A model generated the notes under the pieces. The model made no database searches. It had not been told where the DNA came from and saw nothing but the letters and a program-made list of their open reading frames with translations. From positions 3,410,501 through 3,474,500 of the forward strand of contig JAXDDX010000018.1 of NCBI GenBank assembly GCA_034670405.1: a stretch of DNA of 64,000 nt, read 5' to 3'. The stretch comes from Hoplostethus atlanticus (taxonomy: Eukaryota; Chordata; Actinopteri; Trachichthyiformes; Trachichthyidae). This document shows positions 1-10,144 of the stretch, piece after piece (the stretch's first letter is position 1; each line of letters starts with the position of its first letter). A program made the translations under genes and the position numbers.

Positions 1-619
1 GTACAGACAGCAGTTACAGTATTTTAGGCCATGAACTGTTAAACAACTTTTTGGCATATGAGAATTGTTCTTATCAGTATAAAGTAGCTGGATGGGCTGG
101 TGACATTGCTAGTATTGTGTAAAAAAAACATTTTGCAACTAGTGGGTAGGAAAGGATGGTATTAGAAGGCCATCTGTCCCTGTGCAGTGACTCAAGTGTG
201 CGGAAGCAAAGGAAAAACACGTCTGAGACGCCACCTACTTCCCATAAGTGGGAAGCTGTTAGATGGTCATCAGCTGCATTCCACCTCCTAGCAAAGCAGA
301 CTGATTTGCCTTCACTTGCTGGGAGGGTCTTAATGTTCAGACATGTTTATTGAGGTTGAAGTTATGAGAAGAATGAGAGGCTGCTTAAAAAACTGACTAT
401 CTGTTTAGGGCAGTGTGAAATTCTTTAGCCTGAATTATTTGAGGGAGTATCCATAACTCAGTGTGAAGTAGTGCAACACTCAGCCTGGCACTCAAAACAC
501 ATGTGCACGATCAGCCTTACAGGCAAGCAAAAACATCCATAAATAGAATAGGGCAAGTCCTTGTGTTTATCTTGACTGCCAAACTGAAAAAAGTCCTTCC
601 CAAACTGAAGAATGGGGAA

Positions 620-683
<64 letters not shown>

Positions 684-1946
684 CAGTGAAAGACCAGCAG
701 TCTCCACTCACTATTCCCTGAGGTAATGGTACAGGAGGTCCGACTGAAGACGATGAATTCACAGATCTGCATCTATCTGGGGAATATTTTGGCAAGATTG
801 TAGCTGAACTGAAAATTGCTGATGTCAGGAAAGGAGTTTCCTCACAAGGCTTCCTTTCTCCGTTTCCCTCAGTAGCTCAATGCTGACTTTTCAGATTCAG
901 AGAAATAGTTTAGCACATGAACTTGCTATATACTGGTTACAGGGCTGGGGGTCCTCAAGGCCTAGCAAAATATAAATGATTTAGATGATGAAAGAAGGTA
1001 TTGGAAGAATAGGTATCCTGATAGTAGGCTTCACCCTATAACATTCTTTTACTAACAAAGCCTAGAGCAAAAATAACTTTTTTGTGGTCAGATATGTTTG
1101 GTTAATGTTTTATATTAATGGGAAATACTCAACATCTAGAATTAATTTCACAACATATTAATCAGATTTTAATGGGAATGGAATACTTGAAGTAACACCA
1201 TGTTATGATGTCGTAAACATCCAGGCTAAGAGGTTCAGGCCTCAACACTACGACTTCAGCTTGGTGAGGTGAGGCAGAACTCTTAACAGTGTGATAAGTT
1301 AGATATCTATATAAATTCAACTTATATCAGCATTTATCGCTCAACAGTCTATCACAGATGGTTTAGTTGTGTGAAAATGTTCCAATAAATACTGATCTTA
1401 TTGATTTATTTACATAACTGAGGCTATATGTTAACATTAACACTGTAGATCTATTTTTAACTTCCGGAGCTCTAAGCCATTGACTATGCCAAGAAAAAAC
1501 ATAAACCTCTCATTGTTGTAGCTGGAAATATGGGCCTCACAGCACTTGATATAGCTTGATCTTTCCATTTGTCCCGTGATTTTTACATCTGCTTTTGGAA
1601 ATCGCAGAAGTGAATCTGCCGATGACATGTCTGCTGGATTCAGAACTCACCAGATTGAACTCAGACTGATGCTGACCAAGCAATACCGAGCAATGCAGTG
1701 GTGGCTAACTGAACGGAAATATACACAACCACAGGACTTGGCATGACAAGGCAGACCTCTGTGGCGCAACCTTCAAAATGCTCTAGGCTACACTTTGATA
1801 AAATATTGCATTTCACAGATCTTGTAATGGGCGCACAAGAACACAACAACCTTGTCATGTGGCTATCTACATCTTACCCTCTACTTCCCGGAAGCAAACA
1901 TACACAGCAAAATTTAGGGTTAAAAAAGGATAAAACTACACCCTAC
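1..1946. other. Non-coding, probably first intron of mpp1-like gene
   Basis: No convincing exon was found on either strand. The stretch lies downstream of the mpp1-like first coding exon on the minus strand, so it is probably intronic. It contains a (CA)n/(TG)n microsatellite near 625-686. The open frames across that run are repeat artefacts. Confidence 0.4.
625..686. repeat. (CA)n microsatellite
   Basis: Long CA dinucleotide run with one imperfection (CAAAC) near 667. It creates Thr-His and Cys-Val pseudo-ORFs on the two strands, which are not genes. Confidence 0.95.
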
Positions 1947-2069
1947 CTTTTCAGACTTTGGCTTGTTTTGAAGAAGCTGCGCCAGGTAGAGATCGGAGAG
2001 GGCTGTCCGGACGCTGTTGATCGGCTCCAGTGTGACAGCGGGTTCGTTTTTATTGGATTTTAACGTCAT
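1947..2069 (-). CDS. mpp1: mpp1-like (p55 MAGUK), first coding exon
   Basis: On the minus strand an ATG at 2069 opens a 41-codon exon that ends exactly in frame at a GT donor (GTAGGG, 1946 downward). The peptide starts MTLKSNKNE and contains RTALSDLYLAQLLQ. This resembles the start of vertebrate MPP1, which opens MTLK and soon reads TALSDLYLEHLLQ. MPP1 is a palmitoylated membrane-associated guanylate kinase-like scaffold of the cytoskeleton (PDZ, SH3 and GK domains); those domains should be encoded by exons beyond the left edge. The bases just upstream (CAACAG then GGAAAG before ATG) could be a splice acceptor, so a separate 5' UTR exon is possible. Identity rests on one exon and on the presence of tmlhe and a GABA-A beta gene nearby, which matches Xq28 in mammals. 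Confidence 0.65.
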
Positions 2070-2420
2070 CTTTCCCTGTTGGCAAAAAGACAAGTGAACC
2101 CAACGTGCCCCAGTTCAAGGTCCGCAAGAGGCTGGCAAGATATTTCTACCGAAGAGAATGCGACTGATAAGAAGTCCTGACGCTGTGATAAATCACTGCG
2201 CTGGGTTAAAAGTCCAAGGTTTTGATCAGTAGCAGGGTAGCAGGTGGGGTTTAGCCACTATCTGCTGCGGGGACACCGCTGACAAAGCAAGTAAACATGC
2301 GATTGCTTTCTCAGAGGGGCAGTCCCATGCTGCCTTCACGTGCTCCTAATAAGCTCCTACTTCCGAGCTCAAAAGTGGTAAATACGCGCATTCGGTTGCT
2401 TTTGGACGGATATGGTAACA
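2070..2420 (-). promoter_or_regulatory. Probable mpp1-like 5' UTR/promoter region
   Basis: This is a CpG-richer stretch directly upstream of the mpp1-like start codon, in contrast to the AT-rich surroundings. No TATA box is placed with confidence. The call is an inference from position and composition only. Confidence 0.3.
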
Positions 2421-2450
2421 AAATGGACCCTATAACGAACGTTGTTTTAT

Positions 2451-2690
2451 TCGGCAGGTTGGCCTAGCGGTTAGAGAGGCCGACCCATCACCGGAGTATT
2501 CCAGCTGTGAGCTGGTGATTGAAAAAATGACTGGTGTCACAGCTATGGTGCCTACCAACACTGCCCTTGAGCAAGGCACTTAACCCCCAAACTGCTCTAG
2601 GCGCGCTGTTCAATGGCTGACACCTGCACTCTATCCTCTGACCTGAAAATGCATGTGCATGTGTGTGGGGTGATATGTTGTGTGTATATC
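2451..2690 (+). repeat. V-SINE-like tRNA-derived SINE
   Basis: A tRNA-like A-box region (GGCCTAGCGGTTAGAGAGG) is followed by the conserved V-SINE central segment that includes GCCCTTGAGCAAGGCACTTA and the CTAGGCGCGCTGTTCAATGG stretch. The 3' end fades into a TG-rich tail. This SINE superfamily is widespread in fish. Confidence 0.8.
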
Positions 2691-4100
2691 TAGTCAGGGG
2701 TGTGGTACAGAGCTACTTTGGGCTGCAGCAGCAGAATGAAGAGGAAAATAATGTGCACATATGACACTTTTGCTGTGCTGTGTGTTCATACAAACCTATA
2801 TTTACACATACAATAATCTTTTTTTTTTTTAACACAGTTGATACTTTTTCAAGAATACTTCTTGAAGTTCTTGAAGTAACTCATGTAACTGGTTAACTGA
2901 TACAAATCAACATTTTTACAGCTTTGAGAAATGCTAGAATTAAATTGTCACACCATATATTTCTTTCAAATATTAACACATGTATGCTCCTAATACACAG
3001 TCACTGTGTATTACTCAGTCACTCAGGCTTTTGGACCCCACTGTATATATCTACTTACATTTTCTTGTATTTATATATACTCCACTTATTTCATACCTAT
3101 TAAGCCATATTTAAGTAAGCACTCAGGACTGTTACTTACATCTGTAAGTAACAATGTAAGTAAATTCATATATGCAAATAATCTATATTCTTGCTTGGTT
3201 GCTTTGCTATTTTATTTTATTGCTTTATTATTTTTCACTATTCTTATTGTTTCTACTTTTTGCCAATTATATTTCCGTGCTTATATTCTATTTATCATGT
3301 CACTGTTCACTTATTATTTGCTCCTAATTTCTCCATCAGGATCAATCAAGTTTCATCATACCTTATCTTAGCTTATGTTAATTAATTTATACAAAACAAA
3401 ACAAAGCAAAACGTGTGACAGTTTAAGGTTAAAGAAAGAGTGAAAACAGAAACACTTTTGATATATGATATCTTATATCACTTTTACCATAACCTGTTGA
3501 AACGGCTTCCATGCTCCACGAACCCCTAGATGTCACATCTTGGCAACTCGGGTCTCAGAAAATTCCCATGTTCCCCATCTTAGTTATCAATTTAATGGAG
3601 TCGTTCATGCATGCTCAGCACGTAACGGCAATATTTCCTACAGCGCTTAAATGCAGCATTGCTGCAGCGTTCTCAGCAGAGCATAATGATCGGGTGACGT
3701 AGTTTACAAATGGTGAGGAAGCAGAACCAAGGCTCCTACTGACTGTAAGTACAGGCTTCGGCCATTTGAAAGGCTGAAGCTGTGGATCGTAGTAGAGATA
3801 AGAAAGCCGCATATCACTATGAGGGTTACTCCTCGGAAATGGCGTTTTCCGGTAAAGGAGGAGCAGTTCATTCACGTAGAAAAACAAGCGCTAGCGTCAG
3901 CGCTTACGCAAAATAACTATAGTTAATGCTCTCGTAGGAGTATGGAAAGACGCTATACAAGTTAATATAAGTCCCTGGAAGTACTAAAGGAGATTTATCT
4001 TTAGGGAAGCTAGGGTTTATAATTTCCAAAATTAGAATCCTTGTGACAAATTTATGGTTCAGTTTATTTTTTTTGGAGAATTTGAATACACCAAATTTAA
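2691..4100. other. AT-rich intergenic sequence
   Basis: No gene was recognised. The open frames near 3006-3385 and 3511-3887 lack family resemblance, splice sites or composition bias. A poly(T) run lies at 2819-2830. Confidence 0.5.
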
Positions 4101-4113
4101 AACCTATTTAGAG

Positions 4114-4114
<1 letters not shown>

Positions 4115-4147
<33 letters not shown>
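4115..4147. repeat. (CT)n microsatellite
   Basis: Uninterrupted CT dinucleotides adjoining the LINE fragment. Confidence 0.9.
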
Positions 4148-4151
<4 letters not shown>

Positions 4152-4154
4152 AGC

Positions 4155-4540
4155 CCCTCCCTGAGAGGAGGATTAGGTGGTTCCCCAGTCAGACAGGTCC
4201 AAGTATATCAGGACAGATGAGAGAGCTTTTGCTCTAGCAGTGTGGAGCGACTCTGTCACTGCAAGGAGGGCCGTCTCGGTTGAGTGACCTGCATTGAACC
4301 CGGTTCGGTGGGGGTCCAAGAGGTAGGTTGTTCTGGTTGAGATACGAAGATACTTGATTAAAGACAGCACGTTCAAGGGTTTTAGATAGGAAGGGAAGAA
4401 GGGAGACCGGTCTGTAGTATTTGACCTCAGAGGGGTCAACTTTTTTTCAGAAGCTTTTTCAGCAGTTTTGAAAGCAGAGGGGAAGCATTCTGTCACCAGA
4501 GACGTGTTGATGAGGTGGGTTAGACCGTACCACACATAAA
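4155..4540 (-). mobile_element. LINE reverse transcriptase fragment (L2-like)
   Basis: A minus-strand open frame of about 120 residues reads through the early reverse transcriptase motifs of fish L2-type LINEs: a PLNVLSLIKYL-like block, then LLDPHRTGFNAGHSTETALL, then SVLIYLDLS. It stops just where the catalytic aspartate motif should follow, so the copy is truncated and inactive. Confidence 0.75.
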
Positions 4541-4746
4541 CCCTAAATTCAGTGTACTTAAGTATAATAAGTGCTGAATTGATTTGAATTCAATATGTCA
4601 ATGCAATGTAATGTATGTCACACTCATAACACACACATACCATAAAGCAGTCCGTTGTCATCAAGCCAAAAACCAAAAGCCAAGAAAGTACCAATAAATA
4701 AATAAATAAGATCAAGCTAGACATGAAATGATGAAATATTGTGACA

Positions 4747-4752
4747 GAGGAG
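4747..4752. other. Left target site duplication (GAGGAG)
   Basis: GAGGAG abuts the AGTAGTT terminus of the Polinton-ended segment. An identical hexamer abuts the other end at 19521-19526. Six base pairs is the usual Polinton/Maverick duplication length. Confidence 0.85.
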
Positions 4753-5264
4753 AGTAGTTAATATGACCCGCCTCCTGTCAAAAATTAAATTTATGACCCC
4801 CTGTTGATTTATGACCTGTCAATACTTGACAGTTGATTGACAGCCTGTCAAAATTAGATGTATGACCCCCCTGTTGATTGACAGCCTGTCAATATTTGAC
4901 AGTTTTGATTGATGACCTGTGTGATGTGTCATGTTGTGACCTTTTAATTATTTAATGATCCTAATGATGAGGTATTTCCGAGCGTGTGGGCGGAGGCGTC
5001 ATTTGTTCTTTTGATCCTGAATGGGGTGTATTGACCAGTGTCAAATGTGGGTCATTGGGGGTTGTGTGACACTTGAAGTGCTATGGGAAAGTGTTTTTGT
5101 TTTATGATCCTGTTGATCAGAAGCGTATTTTCGACCGGAAGGGTTAGGGATAGAAAAAAGAAAAAAGATTAAAAAAAAGAAAAAAAAAGATTTTTTAAAA
5201 TAAAAAAAAAAAGGTTAAATACGGAGACACGGAGACTAATGGCGTCATCATTTGGAAGCTCATT

Positions 5265-6111
5265 TTGGAAGCAATACCAACCGCTATGGCCGCCTCTCCA
5301 ACACCCTCACAACCCATCGAGGATCAACCCATGCCGGGTAACTTGAGCTATCAGAGCCCGGACCCTGAGAACCGATACGATGATGTGCCGGTGGTCGCTC
5401 CGAATGCGCCCGTCAAAAGAATCAAACCCCGGCGTCTGACTAGCGATGACCCGTGGATATGTTGCAAGCAGTTGTTCAACAAGACACTGCCGCAAGATGA
5501 GACAGCAAGATGTGGGTATGATGATGAAGATAAAGAAAATAAACCATGGCTGTGTGGACATGGAGAATACCTAGGCCGACAGAACCTCACATTCCTCAGA
5601 GAAGTGGAAGAAGATATGAACGGGATCGACGTTGCTGAGCAAACAGGTCAAGCGAAGACAGATGTTGGAGGGTCTGCTCAAGACTTGTCCCCACGTCTAC
5701 CTTCAGAGGCTGTAGGTCTTTTAAAGGCCACTACATGCCTATGTATCGAAAAGATTCTTCAAACAAAGCTGGAGCAAGACTCTTGGGGTTGTCAAACAAA
5801 CCACCCTAGCCAAAGGAGGCATTCTGTGTATATGGAGTACCAGCCTATTACTTTACTGATAATTTTGACAAAGTATGTGATAAGTTATTTACAAAGTCTT
5901 TCTTAGAAATATTAATACTAGTTTTAGGGCGCACTCTGAATATATATACAACACCTGACAAGATTCTTGGTGTGGCTGAAACAGTGGCTGTCGAGCTACA
6001 AGCAGAGAGCGACATTGACAAGAAACTGGTTGAGATAAAAGAAAAACTCATCACCCCCGCCAACGAATCTAACATCTTTGAAGCTGTACAGAGCTGGGTG
6101 GTATCCTTCTA
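5265..6111 (+). pseudogene. Polinton-associated ORF, left copy (frameshifted)
   Basis: An ATG at 5265 opens a frame that runs to 5906. From about 5826 the family-like reading continues in another frame and ends at a TAG near 6109. Compared with the right-arm copy, one base is missing here (CATTCTG against CATAACTG). The predicted product is about 280 residues and begins with a Pro-rich region; it includes a KENKPWLCGHGEYLGR stretch and an acidic, helical C-terminal part ending QSWVVSF. I do not recognise a function. Its position next to the terminus and beside the integrase fragment suggests one of the minor Polinton proteins. Confidence 0.5.
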
Positions 6112-6364
6112 GAGAATTGAATGAACGAAACGATGAATACAGCTGACTGACAACAAACCATATATCTATTTTTATTATTTTTTATTTCAATAATCATGTA
6201 GGGTGTATCGATGTTGTGAATAAGATTGGGTGTCTATGTATCTATTTGTACATGTATGTTGATGAATGAGCAAAAACAAAACATGTAAAAATAAAATGAC
6301 CCATTCCATAACATAATGACTGTTTGACTCCCATTCTCTTCTCATTTGGTTTACGGCATCACAC

Positions 6365-6706
6365 ATGGATAGTACCTTAGAAAAAATGTATTATGACCCT
6401 GCAAACCCAGGGTCATTTGGCAGTATTAGCAAATTACATACAGCTGTAAAAGAAAATATCGGCGTGGCTCCACCTCTACAAGATATAAAGAAATGGTTAT
6501 TTAAACAAGATGCTTATACATTACATGCACCGCTATTCAAAAACTTTAAGAGGAATAGGGTTCTAGTTAAGGGGATAGATGGACAGTTTCAGGCAGACTT
6601 GGTGGAAATGGGGCAGTATTCAGATGCAAACGATGGTGTGCGATATCTTTTGACAGTCATTGACATCTTTTCAAAATACGCATGGGTTCCCACTAATCTC
6701 GCTTCG
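6365..6706 (+). pseudogene. Polinton integrase, N-terminal part (truncated), left copy
   Basis: The frame opens with MDSTLEKMYYDP and shows the features of Polinton/Maverick c-integrases: a Tyr-rich start, YTLHAPLFKNFKRNRV, the first catalytic Asp in GQFQADLVEM and the second in VIDIFSKYAWV. This is a retroviral-type DDE recombinase that inserts the element and makes the 6-bp duplication. The frame breaks right after YAWVP, where unrelated sequence starts, so the catalytic Glu and the C-terminal chromodomain region are missing. The remnant cannot be active. Confidence 0.85.
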
Positions 6707-7255
6707 TGAGACAGGCCTCTGGCTAGTTTATTAATTTAGGCTAAATTTGCAGATACACAAACACTAGTAATTTAGCTACATAAAAACAGTGAAATAACAA
6801 GCAACATGGCAAGCCATGGGACCCTGCGATGAGTGAAAATCAAACAATAACTGATCATCTGATTATTCAATCGACAAAGTCAAAGTAGACCTGTATTTTA
6901 GACAAGGAAGGAATAATCTTGACATAGTTGAATTATCCGATCCGAAACGGCAATCTTCTTGTCAAGTGATGATGTACTGACGCACGAGCGCGACTGGGGT
7001 ACCAGGTGTGGAATTGGGCATGTTGAGCTCGAGCTGAGCTGAACGCTAACAAACATCCTCATGGATACTTGGAAAGGAAAAAAAAATCTTCACGCACTTC
7101 AGCCTATAGATGTCCTCAAATCCTCTCCATTTCACTCGTGCAGCTCATAACACCAATTTTTTTTTTGTAATGGATCTGCATGATTCACATGGGTCACATT
7201 TTCAGGTCGGAAAATTCGGAATTCCGGATTAATCCGGAAAAATCACATCCCTGAA
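6707..7255. mobile_element. Unclassified TE-like segment in left arm
   Basis: It joins the integrase fragment to the ANKMY1-like 3' region and is mirrored in the right arm at about 17317-17865. The inner end, read on the minus strand, is CAGGGATGTGATTTTTCCGG followed by a second CCGGAATTCC stretch. CAGGG is a common hAT terminus. I could not find a matching far end or an 8-bp duplication, so the class is uncertain. Confidence 0.35.
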
Positions 7256-7848
7256 CAGTGCATTGCCAAGTCATTACTGATCTGTGTTGTGTTCTCATTT
7301 GTTGCTGTTGTTTTCTGAGTCTGCCAGTAGGCCAAGTTATTGATAAGGCAGAGTAGGACATAGTTGGAACCAATGCTGTTGGGAGAGCAAAAAGACAAAT
7401 GCTGTTGCACTAAACGTCATGGTACAATCAATTTGTACCATGAGGAGTTTTGTTTATTTTTCTGTAGTGCACATCTGTAAATGACAAAAAGCAATGGGGC
7501 TGAAGTAGCTTTTGTTGAATTACCATTACAATCTGACCTAAACTAAACCAAGCATGATGTGTGGTGGATGTTCTGTGTTACACTCTGTGTTATTGTACAA
7601 TATAAAAGGACGGTTATCAAGTTGGTACATAATTTCCAAGATGCCACAAGACCACTGCTATTACTACCACCAGTACTCTGAGTTTTGTTATTACTGTTGT
7701 TTTTTATTGTACGTTTACATACATTTGTTCAACCCTCACTTCTCTCCCACTCAATTGGACAGATAGTTGTTGTTTGCGTCACTGTAATGATTAGATCAGG
7801 TTGTAGATCAGCTGTTATTAGCCATGTGAACGTGTAGTCCGTTAGGAT

Positions 7849-8285
7849 CGGTCAGTTGGAGCTAGTTTTCCTTCAGGTCAAGGTGGCTCTCTGAGACCTT
7901 CTGTGCCACGCTGAAGGGCCCGGGGGTTCTTTGGGACTTCAACTCGACACTGCTGGCTGCCAGGTACCCTCGCTGGAGGGAAAGAGAGAGAAAGGACATC
8001 ATAGTGGTTTCATGCTGTATTTACAAAATGTATCACGCATGCATACCCCTTCAGTAATAGATTGTGGGTTGATGTGGCAGGGTTGTTTGGGTTTGTTGGT
8101 GGTTAGGGCTGGTTGAGAGGCCATGTTTCCCACCTTGTACCCAGATGCACTCATCCCTGTGTCTTTCATCCCATGCTTTCAGTTTGCAGGTCTTGGAGCA
8201 ATAGAAGACTTGATGGCAGCGGCTACAGGCCATCAGCGACACAGACACAGAGCGACCGCACTGGTAGCAGAACTTAAACGGCTTC
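7849..8285 (-). pseudogene. ANKMY1-like 3' exons, left copy (frameshifted)
   Basis: The exon at 8285-8134 is bounded by CAG acceptor and GTGGG donor. It encodes a MYND zinc finger with [12 protein letters not shown], a CSRC pair and a [19 protein letters not shown] tail, the C6HC pattern of MYND domains. The terminal exon starts at 7972. Compared with the right copy two bases are missing (CAGCAGTGTCGAG against CAGCAGAGTGCCGAG), which shifts the frame early in the terminal exon. Transcription would run outward from the element centre. The closest remembered match is the C-terminus of ankyrin repeat and MYND domain protein 1 (CYQCGRSIGVRL); no ankyrin exons are present. Confidence 0.6.
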
Positions 8286-8293
8286 CTGGGAAG

Positions 8294-8299
<6 letters not shown>

Positions 8300-8321
<22 letters not shown>
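8300..8321. repeat. (CA)n microsatellite
   Basis: Short CA run just upstream of the MYND exon. The right-arm counterpart (16210-16259) is much longer, so the two arms differ in repeat length. Confidence 0.9.
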
Positions 8322-8324
<3 letters not shown>

Positions 8325-8734
8325 GATTGGCTGGTTAGTTAAAAGTTAGCTAGTTATTAAAGGGTATTTTACCCATGATACATCTGAACTGTATTTTGTT
8401 TCAGCCTTAAGTGTTATTGATTCTCCAAGAAAGACTCTCACTGTGGTCTTCAATTCATTAGATGTTTAGTAGTATTGCTTTGTTTTGAATTCCTAAAAAG
8501 TCATGATCATTGTAAATGAATGGCGGTTTTTCATGCTCCAGCACAAGCCACAGGGGTACCGGAGCCAGAGTAGATCAACAGATGAAATCAGCTACAAACC
8601 TGACAAAGTTTGACTTACGAAGATGTAGTTGGTTTAAACCTTAGTCCTCGCACCTAATAAATTAAATTGAAACTATCCGTGTGCCTTCTTTGGGTAGCTG
8701 CATGAGTATGTGTCTGTTTGTGTATGTGCAAGCA

Positions 8735-8740
<6 letters not shown>

Positions 8741-8782
<42 letters not shown>
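8741..8782. repeat. (TG)n run at inner edge of left arm
   Basis: Arm homology ends inside this run. The matching inner edge of the right arm is also an AC/TG run (15754-15791), suggesting that the arm boundary formed at a microsatellite. Confidence 0.85.
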
Positions 8783-8785
<3 letters not shown>

Positions 8786-8909
8786 CGCGCCGTGCTCTGC
8801 GCTCTGTATATTTTCCTGCTTTTTTGTCCTTTGCCAATCACATGCCTGTCGTGAGTAAACATCACAGGCCACCCTGCCTTGAAAGCCTCTTTGAGCCCCC
8901 CCACCCTCT

Positions 8910-9042
8910 TTCTGCTGTAGGCCCCCTGGGTCAGAGCATGAGATTCTGCACCCCTGGGTGACGGTGAACCTGGTGGTGGCGCTACTGGTGGGCCTGGCCT
9001 GGATCTTCATCGCCACCCGGCCCGAGATGGACTACACTGAGG
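8910..9042 (+). CDS. Orphan exon encoding one membrane segment
   Basis: A polypyrimidine tract and CTGCTGTAG acceptor precede an open stretch that reads [16 protein letters not shown] and then a hydrophobic helix ([15 protein letters not shown]), followed by TRPEMDYTE and a GTGAG donor. Base composition is GC-rich in third positions, unlike the surroundings. It looks like a genuine internal exon of a single-pass membrane protein, but I do not recognise the gene and see no partner exons. It lies in the central region of the Polinton-ended element, so it may be captured cargo. Confidence 0.4.
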
Positions 9043-9564
9043 GTGAGAAGCGCAGACACGAGGGGTGGGAGATTGGAAATTCCCTTGTCAATGTTTTGGG
9101 TGACTTAAATTGGATGGATGTATGGATGTTGCCAGTGAACACTAAATGTACTCCTTGCTTGTGGTAGATTATTTTTGTATTTTCACGAATGAAATGTGAT
9201 TTATGTTCATCTTTTGAAATACAGAGTTTTATCCAACTACAGTGATGAGCGTCTTTATTTCCTTTTGAGGAAGGTAGATGTTTGTGTGTGAATCCTGTTT
9301 GGGGATGGGTATTCTCTGTCTGTATCTGCAAGTTGTAATCAAGATATCCTACTGTCCCTGAACACAATCCCTACTGTATCCCTATACTATTCTCATTGGT
9401 GTGTCTGTGGTACTCACGTCCACTTCTACTAACTACATCTGAATAAAAGCTAAAATAAAAGTGAATATATACTACTGCTAAAACACACAACTGACAACAG
9501 TGAATTTGTTTTTGAGCGACTGGGTTTATTTGTGCTCATTCAGTAATTTAGTGAAAGAGAAAAG

Positions 9565-9815
9565 ACCCTGGACAGGTCGCCAATCCGTCACAAGGCCAAC
9601 ACAGATCGACTGTCAATATCACTTTCAGGGCAATTTAGAGTGTCCAATCCACCTGACCTGCATGTCTTTGGACTGTGGGAGGAAACCGGAGGACCCGGAG
9701 GAAACCCACGCCAACACGGGGAGAACATGCAGACTCCACACAGAGAGGAACCGTGTCCTTCTTGCTGTGAGGCCACAGTGCTAACCACTGGGCCACCGTG
9801 TCGCCCACAGGGAGA
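9565..9815 (+). repeat. Dispersed non-LTR repeat (LINE/SINE 3' segment)
   Basis: It contains the very common fish repeat blocks GGACAGGTCGCCAATCCGTC, CATGTCTTTGGACTGTGGGA, GGAAACCGGAGGACCCGGAG and GCTAACCACTGGGCCACCGT. The open frames on both strands here belong to the repeat. Confidence 0.8.
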
Positions 9816-10144
9816 CCTATGAAGCTTTCTGCTAGCCAAACACCTGAGAACCACCTTGATGATGGCTTTTACACTCGGAAAATATTCACCCACCCGTTAA
9901 TCTGAAGTCAGAGAAGCAGCTGCACACTTGAAATATATTAGCTCAGATTTAATCACTTGGGCATCAAATTCTCTGCAACAATTTTATGTGCAGATTGAAC
10001 ATTTGTGATGCCCAAGACGCCATCTGAGAAGTTGCAGTGGCAGATTCAATTTGTTCTGCCAAGTGCAAGTTTCAAGTGCGGCTGCTACCACATTCATTCA
10101 GATGTTCACTTTTACATCTGTAAATGTTTTCTGTCTTCAATCAC

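Larger units (their letters stand above)
4753..8782 (+). repeat. Left inverted arm of the composite element
   Basis: It matches the reverse complement of 15754-19520. The inner boundary falls in a TG run; beyond it the two sides differ completely (GCGCCGCGCC here, GTTGCTTTTT on the other side read in the same sense). The outer 200 bases contain about two copies of a roughly 70-bp unit rich in TGTCAA and CCCCTGTTGAT, of which the right arm keeps only one. Confidence 0.85.

Noticed and set aside
458-795. Overlapping ORFs with long Cys-Val or Thr-His runs
   Set aside because: They are translations of the (CA)n microsatellite on three frames, without other protein features. The same applies near 8660-9016, 15547-15821, 16182-16430 and 47954-48192.
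3006-3385. Hydrophobic ORFs resembling membrane segments
   Set aside because: T-rich AT sequence naturally gives Phe/Leu/Ile/Tyr-rich frames; there is no family motif.
5307-5590. Antisense ORFs over the Polinton-associated frame
   Set aside because: They are shadows of the plus-strand frame, with no family resemblance.
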